From: Alistipes sp.
GTDB taxonomy: Bacteria > Bacteroidota > Bacteroidia > Bacteroidales > Rikenellaceae
Assembly (NCBI GenBank): GCA_017399485.1
Contig: JAFQCA010000016.1
Coordinates: forward strand, 1 to 37,175
Direction: 5' to 3'
Length of the DNA: 37,175 nt
This document shows, piece after piece, positions 24,283 through 33,003 of this stretch. The stretch's first letter is position 1. Every line of letters begins with the position of its first letter. A program made the translations under genes and the position numbers. The notes below the pieces were generated by a model that saw only the letters and a list, made by a program, of their open reading frames with translations, did not search any database and was not told the DNA's origin.

Positions 24283-25548
24283 ATTCCATTCAGGAAATAA
24301 TGATAATGTCTGTTCCTTAATAATTTGCGGAAATTGAACTTCCAATGAGTATTTGTGTTGCAAATTCTTATCGCCGAACATATATCTTGCAAAGAAACTC
24401 ACAAGCCCAACATTTATACTATTGCCAAATTGTTTATAGGCTTGTGCCTTTTTCTCATCATATTGAAACGAATCGGGAAAACTTTGTAATCTCGCACACT
24501 CTCTAGGCGTAAGAAATCGTTTCCTTTTTCCTACGATAGATGTTTGGGTAATGGCAACAAGTGCAGGAAAATATGTTCCAGGTTTTACTCTTAATCCCGA
24601 TGGCCGTATTTGCATTATATGTTCCCAAATATTAGGATTTGGCATATTGCCTGCCTGCCACTCTAGTTTGGCCTTTGCTCCGAAGAAATTTCTATTCCTT
24701 TTGGCTTTTATTAACCACTTAGATATAAAATCTTTATTTTGCTCCCATAACTCATTATTTTTGAGTATAAAATTTAATTGCCATTTGGGTAGCGTTTCCA
24801 TCTCTGAAAAATAGGGATTTTCTTCGATAGGGCATAGACAATCACTCCAAATGGGGAATCCTGGAAGTTTTTCACATTTTATATTTTGGATGAATTCATT
24901 CCAATTATCAATCCACTCTATTTGGTCCTCTCGCAATTTGTACGATGACAAATCGGGTATTTCATTATCGTCTAATAGTATATCATCAATGCTGCAAGGA
25001 GGTATTTTACCTATGTTAAAATAGAATGGGGGTAATTTGCCAATATCTTTTCTTACACACATAATGAATACTCGCTCTCGATGTTGAGGTACTCCTATGT
25101 AATGAGGACTGAAGATTACTGGCTCATCAATAACATTATACCCTAAACCATCCAAAGTGTCGTGGATTACTCTCCAGGTATTACCTCCGTCGTGACTTGC
25201 TAGATTTCGTACATTCTCTAATAGGGCATATTTGGGCTTGTGATGTTTCAAGATTCTACATATATCGAAGAATAGAGTACCTTTGGTCTCGTCTGCAAAT
25301 CCAAGCCTTTTGCCTGCTTTAGAAAAAGATTGGCAAGGAAAGCCTCCGCATAATACATCGTGAGGGGGGATGTCTGTTACATCAACTTTTGTAATGTCAC
25401 CATCGGGCTTTATGCCGTAATTATTTTCATAGGTTTTTCGGCAGTCGGCATCAATATCACTTGCATAGACACACTCTCCACCAAGGTCTGCCATAGCCTG
25501 ATGGAATCCTCCAATACCACAAAATAAGTCTATAAACGTGAACTGCAT
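24262..25548 (-). CDS. DNA (cytosine-5-)-methyltransferase
   Basis: Methylates cytosine at C5 to protect host DNA from the partner endonuclease; 428 residues. Conserved motifs in order: I FIDLFCGIGGFHQ (5-17), IV GGFPCQSFSKAGKRLG with catalytic C72, VI ENVRNL (111-116), VIII QHRERVF (~154-160), a target-recognition region (~175-330) and IX/X RECARLQSFPDSF and KQFGNSINVGLV. The TRD is followed by RPSGLRVKPGTYFPALVAITQTS. The target sequence cannot be read from this. A perfect promoter precedes it, while a terminator at its stop codon separates it from the controller and endonuclease genes. Confidence 0.96.
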   Translation of the reverse strand: MQFTFIDLFCGIGGFHQAMADLGGECVYASDIDADCRKTYENNYGIKPDGDITKVDVTDIPPHDVLCGGFPCQSFSKAGKRLGFADETKGTLFFDICRILKHHKPKYALLENVRNLASHDGGNTWRVIHDTLDGLGYNVIDEPVIFSPHYIGVPQHRERVFIMCVRKDIGKLPPFYFNIGKIPPCSIDDILLDDNEIPDLSSYKLREDQIEWIDNWNEFIQNIKCEKLPGFPIWSDCLCPIEENPYFSEMETLPKWQLNFILKNNELWEQNKDFISKWLIKAKRNRNFFGAKAKLEWQAGNMPNPNIWEHIMQIRPSGLRVKPGTYFPALVAITQTSIVGKRKRFLTPRECARLQSFPDSFQYDEKKAQAYKQFGNSINVGLVSFFARYMFGDKNLQHKYSLEVQFPQIIKEQTLSLFPEWNTKKALQ

Positions 25549-25583
25549 TATTTTAGGTTTAATTATGCATTCTACCCTGCTTA

Positions 25584-25614
25584 CAAAATTAATTAAAATT
25601 AGCCAATCCGCAAA
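25584..25614 (-). promoter_or_regulatory. Promoter of the methyltransferase gene
   Basis: On the minus strand TTTG (25611-25614), exactly 19 bases, TAATTTTG (25584-25591): a perfect match to the Bacteroidetes consensus. Predicted leader of about 30 bases. It allows early methyltransferase expression independent of the controller. Confidence 0.78.
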
Positions 25615-25759
25615 ACAAAATTTATTATTAGTTTATTAGAGAAAACACAATCTATCCCGATTAGACTGATGGGATATATACTATTTTGCTTGTACGAGAA
25701 ATTTCGTTTCGCAAAGCAACTCGCATCAAGCGCAAAGATACGAAAAAGTAATCTATTTT

Positions 25760-25791
25760 CTTTGTTGCGATTGATATTTTAGTTATTTTTG
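25760..25791 (+). promoter_or_regulatory. Promoter of the GH76-CE15 operon
   Basis: TTTG (25761-25764), 19 bases, TATTTTTG (25784-25791): a perfect consensus. Start predicted near 25798, 18 bases before the GH76 ATG. A reverse TATCTTTG (25733-25740) lies nearby but lacks a -33 box. Confidence 0.75.
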
Positions 25792-25815
25792 TGTAAAGTA
25801 AAGCGAGGAGAGGTT

Positions 25816-27048
25816 ATGAAGAGGATAATACCTGTTATATTGTTGGCACTGCTCTGTTTGGGTGTTGAGGCTAAGAGTTTAGAGGTTGAATACTCCAATG
25901 GCAAAGGCGAAAAGGCTCAGACGGTGAAGCGAAATGCCCGTTATTGGCGAAAGATGGCCGATGGTATGGCGCAATCGCTGATTGATAAATTTTGGGGTGC
26001 TTCGTTTGAAGGATATTCTGACCGTTACTACTTCAACTATGGTAGCAATCTCTCGGATATGACCACCCAGCACTATTGGCCACAGGCCCACGCTATGGAT
26101 GTGATTATCGATGCCGCGATGCGTACCAAAGATAAACGCTATTGGGCGATGTATCCTCTGTGGTGGGATGGCGCTCCGCGATTCAACTTTTCGGGCCGTC
26201 GGGAGGATGCGTGGTGGAATGTCTTCGTCGATGATATGGAGTGGATGGTTTTGACGCAGATAAGGATGTTTGAGAGCACTTCCGACAAGATGTATTACGC
26301 TAAGGCCCGCCAGATGTATGATGATTGGATTTGGCCGACTTGGGGTCCTGAGGATGAGGGGCCGTGGTATGGCGGTATCACTTGGAAGACCGATGTCGAA
26401 AAGTCGAAAAATGCCTGCTCAAATGGTCCTGCGGCGTTGATTGCAGCGCGATTGTACCGCTTCTACGACAAGGCTGGCGCAAGCGGTGGCCAATCAAAAG
26501 AGGAGTATCTGATACAGGCCAAGAAGATATATGCGTGGTTGCGTGAGACTCTGTTTGATGAGCAGACGGGTGCTGTGGCCGATAATATTGCGGCCAACGG
26601 TAAGATAAACCGTAATTGGATATTCACCTACAATCAAGGTACATTCCTCGGTGCTGCGCACGAACTATATAAGATTACGGGCGACGAGCGCTATTTGGCC
26701 GATGCGGTGCTGGCTGCTCGCCACGTTGTTGAGCGGATGTCGAATAATCGAGGTGTGTTGTCGGATGCTACAAGTGGTGACGGAGGGTTGTTTCACGGCA
26801 TCTTTTTCCGTTACTTTGTGAAGTTGATAAACGAGAAGTCGTTGGATTATCCTACCCGCAAGCAATTTCACGACTATCTGACTCACTTGGCAACCGTTAT
26901 GACCGAGAATGGTATCAACCACTCGACGATGCTCTATGGCGGTAGTTGGTGGAAAGCGCCAGCCGATAACGCGAACGTCGGTCTTACGCCGCACGTGACG
27001 GGTTGTATGTTGATGGAGGCTATGTGCGTGTTAGAACCGTTGAAGTAG
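25816..27048 (+). CDS. Exported GH76 alpha-1,6-mannanase-like glycoside hydrolase
   Basis: A 410-residue exported enzyme with signal peptide 1-19 (VEA|K). The (alpha/alpha)6 fold of GH76 is recognisable from YWPQAHAMDVIIDAA (88-102) and the adjacent Asp pair D139-D140 in FVDDMEW, the catalytic pair of the family, followed by GGITWK and the NGPAALIAARL segment. GH76 enzymes cut alpha-1,6-mannan backbones, for example of yeast mannan; relatives in gut Bacteroidetes also act on other glycans. The ATG at 25816 is supported by an unusually good ribosome binding site (GAGGAGAGG, 2-3 bases before). CE15-like gene follows after 31 bases. Confidence 0.9.
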   Translation: MKRIIPVILLALLCLGVEAKSLEVEYSNGKGEKAQTVKRNARYWRKMADGMAQSLIDKFWGASFEGYSDRYYFNYGSNLSDMTTQHYWPQAHAMDVIIDAAMRTKDKRYWAMYPLWWDGAPRFNFSGRREDAWWNVFVDDMEWMVLTQIRMFESTSDKMYYAKARQMYDDWIWPTWGPEDEGPWYGGITWKTDVEKSKNACSNGPAALIAARLYRFYDKAGASGGQSKEEYLIQAKKIYAWLRETLFDEQTGAVADNIAANGKINRNWIFTYNQGTFLGAAHELYKITGDERYLADAVLAARHVVERMSNNRGVLSDATSGDGGLFHGIFFRYFVKLINEKSLDYPTRKQFHDYLTHLATVMTENGINHSTMLYGGSWWKAPADNANVGLTPHVTGCMLMEAMCVLEPLK

Positions 27049-27079
27049 AGATTTTTACTAAAATGACGATAGGAATATT

Positions 27080-28288
27080 ATGAAAAAATTGTTCTCTTTT
27101 CTTTTTGTTGCCGCTCTTTTGATTCCCTCGATGGGTGCTGTGGCGCAACAGAAGTATGGCGCAAAACCATTGGAGTTTGAATCGTTAAAGGAGTGGAAGA
27201 AGGTGCATCGTCCAGCCATTATGGACTTCTTCCTGACGGATGTCTATGGACATTATCCCCAGAAGCAGGTCACTCCGCGCTTTGAGTTGCTTGAGCAGAG
27301 CGACAAGGCTCTGGGCGGCAAGGCAATACGCAAGCAGGTGGCAATCCATCTGGATGGTATGCCGACACCTATCTTACTGCTTATCTATCAGCCTGCGGGC
27401 GTGAAGGGCAAGGTGCCTGCATTTGTTGGTATGAACTTCAAGGGTAATCATCAGATTAATATCGACCCCGAAATCATCATCTCGGCCAATGCTCCCACAG
27501 GCAAGGATTTGGGAACAGATGCCCCTCGTGGTGCAGCCTCGTCACGCTGGCCTCTGGAGGAGATTGTGGGTGCGGGCTATGCCGTCGCTACAATCTATCG
27601 TGGCGATGTGGACCCCGACCACGATGACGGCTTCAAGAATGGTATTCACCCATTGTTCTATCGTGCCGGTCAGACCAAACCCGACGCTGAGGAGTGGGGT
27701 ACAATCGGTGCTTGGGCGTGGGGCTTGAGCCGCGTGATGGATTATCTGGAGCAGGACAAGAGCATCGACCATAAGCGTGTTGCCGTCATAGGCCACTCAC
27801 GTTTGGGTAAGACGGCTTTGTGGGCTGGTGCTACCGATGAGCGTTTTGCAATTGCTATCTCAAATGATTCGGGTTGTGGTGGTGCTGCGCTTTCGGCCCG
27901 TAAGGTAGGCGAGACTGTGGCCAAAATTAATAAGTCATTCCCACACTGGTTCTGCGACAACTACAATAAGTATAACGATAATGAGGAGGCGTTGCTCGTT
28001 GACCAGCAGGGCCTTATCGCATTGATAGCACCTCGCCCCGTATATGTGGCAAGTGCTACCGAGGATACTTGGGCTGACCCTGAGGGCGAGTTCCTGTCGG
28101 CTCTGTATGCCTCACCCGTATATGAGTTGTATGGTAAGAAGGGCCTTGCCGTGAGTTCGATGCCGAAGCCTGAGCAGCCGTCAATCGAGGGCTATGTAGG
28201 CTACCATATCCGTACGGGTAAGCACGATATTACGCTCTACGATTGGCAGCAGTATATCAAGTTCGCCAATCAGCATTTTGGCCGTTAA
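27080..28288 (+). CDS. Exported CE15-like glucuronoyl esterase (alpha/beta hydrolase)
   Basis: A 402-residue exported alpha/beta hydrolase with signal peptide 1-22 (AVA|Q). The nucleophile motif is GHSRLGK with S240, the form found in bacterial CE15 glucuronoyl esterases, which cleave ester links between 4-O-methyl-glucuronic acid on xylan and lignin alcohols. A WDPD/DPEGEF acidic segment near 331-337 and H382 in KHDITLYDW complete a plausible triad. Cotranscribed with GH76 (31-base gap). Linking this to mannan or xylan is inference; the pair has no SusC/SusD genes next to it in this window. Confidence 0.88.
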   Translation: MKKLFSFLFVAALLIPSMGAVAQQKYGAKPLEFESLKEWKKVHRPAIMDFFLTDVYGHYPQKQVTPRFELLEQSDKALGGKAIRKQVAIHLDGMPTPILLLIYQPAGVKGKVPAFVGMNFKGNHQINIDPEIIISANAPTGKDLGTDAPRGAASSRWPLEEIVGAGYAVATIYRGDVDPDHDDGFKNGIHPLFYRAGQTKPDAEEWGTIGAWAWGLSRVMDYLEQDKSIDHKRVAVIGHSRLGKTALWAGATDERFAIAISNDSGCGGAALSARKVGETVAKINKSFPHWFCDNYNKYNDNEEALLVDQQGLIALIAPRPVYVASATEDTWADPEGEFLSALYASPVYELYGKKGLAVSSMPKPEQPSIEGYVGYHIRTGKHDITLYDWQQYIKFANQHFGR

Positions 28289-28310
28289 TATATCGGCAAA
28301 GGAGAGACGA

Positions 28311-28358
28311 AATAAAAAATAGTGGTCGTTCCAAACGGGGCAACCACTATTTTTTATC
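28311..28358. terminator. Bidirectional terminator between CE15 and transglutaminase genes
   Basis: A long stem AAAAAATAGTGGT/ACCACTATTTTTT at ~28315-28355, with A-run and T-run on opposite sides. It serves the convergent CE15 and transglutaminase genes. Confidence 0.88.
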
Positions 28359-28367
28359 ATCTTTATC

Positions 28368-29702
28368 TTACTCCAGATACTCAATCTCCATTGAGTAGTC
28401 CCACTGCGGGAAGTAGAGGTTGCCACCTCGCCACTCGACCTCGCCACGCTGGAAATCGACGGTCTCGCTACGTGGATAAATCTTCTTGGGATATAGAGGC
28501 ATACCGTAATCCGAATTGACAATCATACGCCACGCATCCACACCACCCAAGAAGTAGTCGCGCTCGGCATCGGTGTCGGCATAGTCGGGTACACCGAATG
28601 ATTGGTCAACGGGCACCCAGCCGTAGGGCTCGAAGTAAATCATACCCCAATCGTGGAGATTCCACCAGTCGGGATGTACGACAAAGCCACTCTGCCAATG
28701 TGTCGGGATACCGCAAATACGGCATAGTGTCATAAAGAGCAGCGTCACCTGACCGCAGTCGCCGTGTCCGTTCTCGACTACATATTCGGGTATGTTCTCG
28801 ATGGTAGAATATTCGCGCGCCGAGGCCCACGGGAAGTTGTCGTTCACCCATCGGAAAATCCTCTTTGCCTGAAGATAGGGGTTACTCTCCTCGCCTATAA
28901 TTTGCTTTGCAAGGGCTCGCATCTGCGGTGTGAAGATGATGTGTTTTTCACGCTCGGCGGTGTACTCCTTGTATAGTTTCGACTTTGTGTCGTAGGGTTG
29001 AATAGCCGCAGCATCTATCTTGTGCCACTCGCCGCAGGTGGTGTACTCAAATGTCTCGCTGAATGTTGTCGGCTCGCCAGCAATGGCCGCCTGCTCCATA
29101 TAGAGTGTGCTGTGAGCATATTTTTCGGGAGAGAGTTTGTATTCGGGCAGCGATGTCGATATTAACTTTACATCCTTCTGCCGCGGAACATCGGCGCGCG
29201 GGAATGGGAGCCAGCAACGTACCACCTCGCCCGCAGGTACAGCATCGGCATCAACCGTCAGAGTATAGGTTATGCGGAAGCGTTTAGGCTCTACGACATT
29301 GTTGCCGCTATGCTCGACCTCCTGCATTATTTTGTTTATATCGCGCTCCTCCTCGGTCTCTTCGCCACCCGAAGGGTCGCCCGTAGCAGGGCCGTTTTTG
29401 ATTGCGATACACTCTTTGTCGATGCGGAATAGATTGGGCCCGGCATTGCGGAAATAGAGTTTCTGGCCATCCAAGACCATACACTCCAAAGCCTTCGACT
29501 CCTCCCATTTGCGCATCTGTTCATCGCTGACGTCAGGGATGTAGTGGCTGATATAATCTTTTATCTGCTGCTCGGAGCGGTTGAAATCGACTAATAGTCG
29601 CTCGTGAAGGTCCTCCTCCCAACTATAACCTTCGACGGGCTTCTGCTCGGCGCAAGACGCCATCAACAGGCCAAGTATCAGTGCGAAAAAATATCGTTTC
29701 AT
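28368..29702 (-). CDS. Transglutaminase-like lipoprotein
   Basis: A 444-residue lipoprotein; lipobox LMASC with Cys17. The N-terminal ~130 residues are helical; residues ~140-230 form a beta-rich domain; residues ~255-375 are the transglutaminase-like core with triad C316 (GHGDCGQV), H350 (NLHDWGMIYF) and D366 (PVDQSFG). In bacteria such cores are usually proteases or peptide-processing enzymes. It is the third gene of an operon with an NlpC/P60 endopeptidase and a dipeptide epimerase (33 bases after the latter), so a role in murein-peptide handling is likely but unproven. Confidence 0.9.
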   Translation of the reverse strand: MKRYFFALILGLLMASCAEQKPVEGYSWEEDLHERLLVDFNRSEQQIKDYISHYIPDVSDEQMRKWEESKALECMVLDGQKLYFRNAGPNLFRIDKECIAIKNGPATGDPSGGEETEEERDINKIMQEVEHSGNNVVEPKRFRITYTLTVDADAVPAGEVVRCWLPFPRADVPRQKDVKLISTSLPEYKLSPEKYAHSTLYMEQAAIAGEPTTFSETFEYTTCGEWHKIDAAAIQPYDTKSKLYKEYTAEREKHIIFTPQMRALAKQIIGEESNPYLQAKRIFRWVNDNFPWASAREYSTIENIPEYVVENGHGDCGQVTLLFMTLCRICGIPTHWQSGFVVHPDWWNLHDWGMIYFEPYGWVPVDQSFGVPDYADTDAERDYFLGGVDAWRMIVNSDYGMPLYPKKIYPRSETVDFQRGEVEWRGGNLYFPQWDYSMEIEYLE

Positions 29703-29735
29703 AGACCAAATATTTTATTTGTGTTTATCTTTCGG

Positions 29736-30893
29736 CTAAAGTTTTACTACGCCAATGCCCGGCAGGTCGTTAAGCGTGATTTTACCTCCTACGACCTCCA
29801 TACCTTTGAAGCGGTCATTCGATATGAGCAGGTTGCCGTCAAGGTCGGCGAAATCTACTGCGGGCGAGAGCTGTGCCGCAGCCGAGCAGGCACACGACGT
29901 CTCGGTCATACAGCCTATCATCACCTTCATATCCAACGCACGAGCCAACGTGAGCATCTTCCACGCCTCACGCATACCCGTACACTTCATCAATTTGATG
30001 TTGATACCCGTGAAAATTCCCTTCTGTGCCGTTACATCCTTCAGTCGCTGAATCGATTCGTCGGCAAAGACGGGTAGAGGACTGCGCTCGCTCACCCACG
30101 CCGTGTCGTCAATCTGCGTTTTGGGCATAGGCTGCTCAATCATTACAATGCCTCGCTCGTTGAGCCAATGAATCATATCGAGGGCGTAGTGCTTGTCCTT
30201 CCAACCTTGATTGGCATCAATCGCTATAGGCAGGTCGGTAACCGAGCGTATGGTCTCAATCATCTCTTTATCGTTGTCGCGTCCGAGCTTGACCTTCAGT
30301 ATGTTGAACTTGGCTGCACACTCCTCTGTCTTGGCTCTAACGACGTCGGGGGTGTCGATGCCAATGGTGAATGTCGTTGATGGCGCTTTTGTTTTGTCCA
30401 AGCCCCATATCCTATACCACGGCGCTCCCAACATCTTGCCCACCAAGTCGTGCAGAGCGATATCTATAGCGGCCTTTGCTGCGGCGTTACTCTCCGACAA
30501 AGAGTCTATCTCGGAGAGTATATCCTCCAAACGTGTGGGGTCGTCGTAACGCTCCAGCACTTTGGCTGCCTTGCCGAAGAACTCCATTACACTCTCGACT
30601 GTGCCCAACTCCTTCTGCAAGTATGGCGGCATCGACGCCTCACCATATCCCGTCAGGCCTTCGTATTCAATCTCCAACTGCAGGCCCTGCGTTGTGGTAC
30701 GTGACGATGTGGCTACGGTGAACGTGTGGCGCAACTGCAATTCGTAGGGGAAGTAGTTCAGACGCATACGAGAGCCTGTCGTACCCTTGTTGATATTAAA
30801 AATCTTACCTTCATTGCGGTTGCATCCGATAGCCAGAGCCGAGCCCGCTGCTATGCAGGCCATATCTCTCAAAAACTCTTTTCTTGTAGGCAT
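29736..30893 (-). CDS. Exported L-Ala-D/L-Glu type dipeptide epimerase
   Basis: A 385-residue enolase-superfamily enzyme. Catalytic residues: KVK (K200, K202), metal ligands D226 (AIDANQ), E253 (MIEQP) and D278 (FADES), and K300 (INIKLMK). These match dipeptide epimerases that convert L-Ala-D-Glu from murein to L-Ala-L-Glu. The N-terminus differs from the cytoplasmic E. coli YcjG: TRKEFLRD, then a hydrophobic stretch and a lipobox-like AIGC (C24), suggesting Tat-like or lipoprotein export. It starts four bases after the NlpC/P60 stop, so translation may be coupled. The D-Glu peptide would be made by the NlpC enzyme upstream. Confidence 0.92.
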   Translation of the reverse strand: MPTRKEFLRDMACIAAGSALAIGCNRNEGKIFNINKGTTGSRMRLNYFPYELQLRHTFTVATSSRTTTQGLQLEIEYEGLTGYGEASMPPYLQKELGTVESVMEFFGKAAKVLERYDDPTRLEDILSEIDSLSESNAAAKAAIDIALHDLVGKMLGAPWYRIWGLDKTKAPSTTFTIGIDTPDVVRAKTEECAAKFNILKVKLGRDNDKEMIETIRSVTDLPIAIDANQGWKDKHYALDMIHWLNERGIVMIEQPMPKTQIDDTAWVSERSPLPVFADESIQRLKDVTAQKGIFTGINIKLMKCTGMREAWKMLTLARALDMKVMIGCMTETSCACSAAAQLSPAVDFADLDGNLLISNDRFKGMEVVGGKITLNDLPGIGVVKL

Positions 30894-30897
30894 AATC

Positions 30898-32103
30898 TTA
30901 CATTTTATAGTATGGGTTTGTTGCTGTTGTATTTAGTTGAGGCTCCTTGTTGATGTAGGGCAGCACACGCGCCGCAAACAACAGTCGGCCCAAGTTGTAG
31001 GAGTCGAAGAGCGCATCATCCTTATCGAAACTGCTGATACGCACATCGCCCTGCGAGTGGATAAAACGCTTGTTGCCTATGTAGATACCGACGTGAACAA
31101 CTCGCTCTTTGCGTGTAGCGGTAGCCTTCTGTCCGAAGAAGATAAGGTCACCCACCTGAAGATTTGAGAAGTCTGTGGCGATGTCGATATGTTCGCCTGT
31201 ATATGCCTGCTGTGAAGCATCGCGAGGGATTATTATGTCGTGCATAAAAAGCGTAGTACGTACAAAACCGCTGCAATCGGCTCCTTTGGCCGATGTGCCG
31301 CCCCAAAGGTAGGGTATGCCGTGCAGAGTCTTTGCGGTTGCGATAATCGACTCGGCATCCTGCTTGAGCGAGGCACGCCACTTGCTCTCTATAACAGATA
31401 TTGATTTAGGGATGTAACCTTCGCGGCCATCGGGGTATGCCACGTGGAAGAATTTGCCCTTCTGCCCGATATATCGAAGTCGGCAACCTCCTGCAACATC
31501 GGATATGACGTCGCTACCGACTTTAGGGGTGGCGTACACCCAGCCGTGATGCCCAGTGACGATAACTTTCTCTGCTGCGTTCCACGCCGAGAGTTCCTCG
31601 CGGGTTACGGGGTGTATGCCGACACGATGTGTCCACGCCAGATAGTTATCGGGAGTCTGTATGTGATACCAGCCATCGCGTTCGATAATCTTAACGGGCA
31701 TACCCAGCAGGGCCTGAGTAACCATCTCCGATGAGTAGTCAGCCGATGAACGCAGGGCGCAGGTCGAGATATTTATTATGCCGTAAATCGTCTCGCCGTG
31801 TACTTTGCGATTGGGGAGTAGCGTCACATTATCTGTAACGGAGTAACCTTTGTCGCGCAAGGTCTTGATGAGGGCGGCGTGAGCATCTTCCTGCGTTGTG
31901 CGGCCTGTCAGCGTGACACTATTCTGCTGGACCGTGTAGTCGATGTTGAATATAGCCACGCGCTTGTCGGGTGCATATTTCAGGCGGATATCGTCGGTGA
32001 TTTGTTTCACCTCGTTGAAACTGCTGTTCTCTTGAGCCGATATTGTTGTTGTGGACAGAACAACAGCCAAAAGAGTAATGGTGTGGATGAAAAATTGTCG
32101 CAT
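30898..32103 (-). CDS. SH3-domain NlpC/P60 murein endopeptidase
   Basis: A 401-residue exported protein with signal peptide 1-23 (ISA|Q). Domains: a BON-like alpha/beta region (~30-100), two bacterial SH3 domains (~105-165 and ~180-240), and a C-terminal NlpC/P60 papain-like peptidase (~245-380) with catalytic C277 (GADCSGF), H337 (VVHVG) and H349 (RFIHSQG). Such enzymes cut the gamma-D-Glu-diaminopimelate bond in murein stem peptides, releasing L-Ala-D-Glu, the substrate of the next gene. The architecture resembles Bacteroides gamma-D-glutamyl-L-diamino acid endopeptidases. First gene of a three-gene operon with a perfect promoter upstream. Confidence 0.93.
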   Translation of the reverse strand: MRQFFIHTITLLAVVLSTTTISAQENSSFNEVKQITDDIRLKYAPDKRVAIFNIDYTVQQNSVTLTGRTTQEDAHAALIKTLRDKGYSVTDNVTLLPNRKVHGETIYGIINISTCALRSSADYSSEMVTQALLGMPVKIIERDGWYHIQTPDNYLAWTHRVGIHPVTREELSAWNAAEKVIVTGHHGWVYATPKVGSDVISDVAGGCRLRYIGQKGKFFHVAYPDGREGYIPKSISVIESKWRASLKQDAESIIATAKTLHGIPYLWGGTSAKGADCSGFVRTTLFMHDIIIPRDASQQAYTGEHIDIATDFSNLQVGDLIFFGQKATATRKERVVHVGIYIGNKRFIHSQGDVRISSFDKDDALFDSYNLGRLLFAARVLPYINKEPQLNTTATNPYYKM

Positions 32104-32257
32104 ATATAGTAATTGTTATTTACCGATACTCGAATCGGCGTTTGTTTATATGGTTTTGCCATTACACAAATATACGAAAGTTATTACGAAAAACAAAAAT
32201 AAGCCTTTTGGCAAAGGGCGTTCACCTCAATATCGCTTACCTCAATATAAAAGGTTG
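32104..32257. other. Intergenic leader of the NlpC operon
   Basis: It holds the NlpC promoter (below) and, further right, a short direct repeat of (C/T)ACCTCAATAT at about 32224 and 32240. No gene is seen. Confidence 0.4.
32167..32197 (-). promoter_or_regulatory. Promoter of the NlpC-epimerase-transglutaminase operon
   Basis: On the minus strand TTTG (32194-32197), exactly 19 bases, TATATTTG (32167-32174). Predicted start near 32160, with a leader of about 57 bases. Confidence 0.78.
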
Positions 32258-32265
32258 TGGTAACC

Positions 32266-32426
32266 GCACAAAAAAAGCGACTGCCTAAAGACAGTCGCTT
32301 GCCTTAAACATTTGTGCCACATCGTGCCAACCCATCGAACATTTATAGAAGACTACTTGAAGATTGTCGAGTTTATCGAGTGGTTAAAAGATTTTTATCC
32401 AGAAAAAGCAAAATTTCTCACGAAAA
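32266..32426 (+). pseudogene. 3' gene fragment behind a hairpin (copy A of a duplicated sequence)
   Basis: Starts CCGCACAAAAAAAG, then a hairpin (GCGACTG/CAGTCGC, ~32278-32301), then TGTGCCACATCGTGCCA. The plus-strand frame from ~32330 reads CHIVPTHRTF...EDYLKIVEFIEWLK...YPEKAKFLTKK without a start codon of its own. Copy B (34317) is homologous; across about 39 codons, most of the base differences fall in third positions (about 15 of 22), so both descend from a real protein gene under selection. The family is not recognised. Copy A runs into a terminator at 32435-32457. Confidence 0.6.
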
Positions 32427-32432
32427 AAGCCC

Positions 32433-32458
32433 CGCCTTGAATGACGGGGCTTAGTTTT
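32433..32458 (-). terminator. Terminator of the 107-residue unknown gene
   Basis: AAGCCCCGCC/GACGGGGCTT arms with loop TTGAAT, right at the stop codon of the minus-strand gene, and followed by TTTTTT on that strand. Confidence 0.85.
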
Positions 32459-32781
32459 TAAGATACTAAATCGTATTCGATAATAGCATCTGCTTCAATA
32501 ATAACACTCTTACTACCAAAAGTAAGATTATAAGTATAAGGCTTAGTATTAGTAACATTGGGGCAATTGCTTTTTAATACAGTACAAATTTTCGATAAGC
32601 AATCATTCAAAGTTTCACGAGTAAAGCCCCAGTCAAAATAAACATTAGCAAATTCAAGGTCGACATTAATTTTACCACCTTGAATTCCTAATGAAACTTT
32701 ATCCCCGTGATAGAGGATAAGGCATTGTTGATGGAATCCTAGATTCTTATCAACAACTTTAATAAAAATTACCCTTTTCAT
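32458..32781 (-). CDS. Unknown protein, 107 residues
   Basis: Not recognised. The ATG at 32781 (MKRVIFIKVVDKN) is preferred over an in-frame start 13 codons upstream. The sequence alternates short hydrophobic strands and charged turns (YHGDKVSLGIQGGKINVDLEF, TYNLTFGSKSVIIEADAIIEYD), suggesting a small mixed or beta protein with no signal peptide or membrane segment. A perfect terminator follows. It sits between two copies of a duplicated 3' gene fragment, together with a membrane protein gene on the same strand, and is AT-rich like the rest of the island. It may be cargo of a mobile element. Confidence 0.6.
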   Translation of the reverse strand: MKRVIFIKVVDKNLGFHQQCLILYHGDKVSLGIQGGKINVDLEFANVYFDWGFTRETLNDCLSKICTVLKSNCPNVTNTKPYTYNLTFGSKSVIIEADAIIEYDLVS

Positions 32782-33003
32782 AATTTTAATGAAATTAAGC
32801 AACGGCATCAGCGCCATCATAAGTTTTAATTGTTAATTAAGAATCTGCTAATATTATTAGGAAGTATACAAAGTTGAGCTCAGTAACGGAATGGATTAGC
32901 AGTTACAGGATTATTATAAGTATCGCCATTCCCTTTGTTTTTATCAGTAAGTCGACACTGCAATTATAGTGATTTTTTATTTGTGCGCAAATTATTTTTG
33001 TGT
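32782..33003. other. Intergenic AT-rich spacer
   Basis: About 220 bases with no gene and no clear promoter on either strand. A short region near 32870-32920 contains GGAATGGATTAGC and CGCCATTCC, which could pair loosely. Confidence 0.3.

Noticed and set aside
32051..32263. Plus-strand frame across the NlpC promoter
   Set aside because: Antisense to the NlpC start and its perfect promoter; no family.
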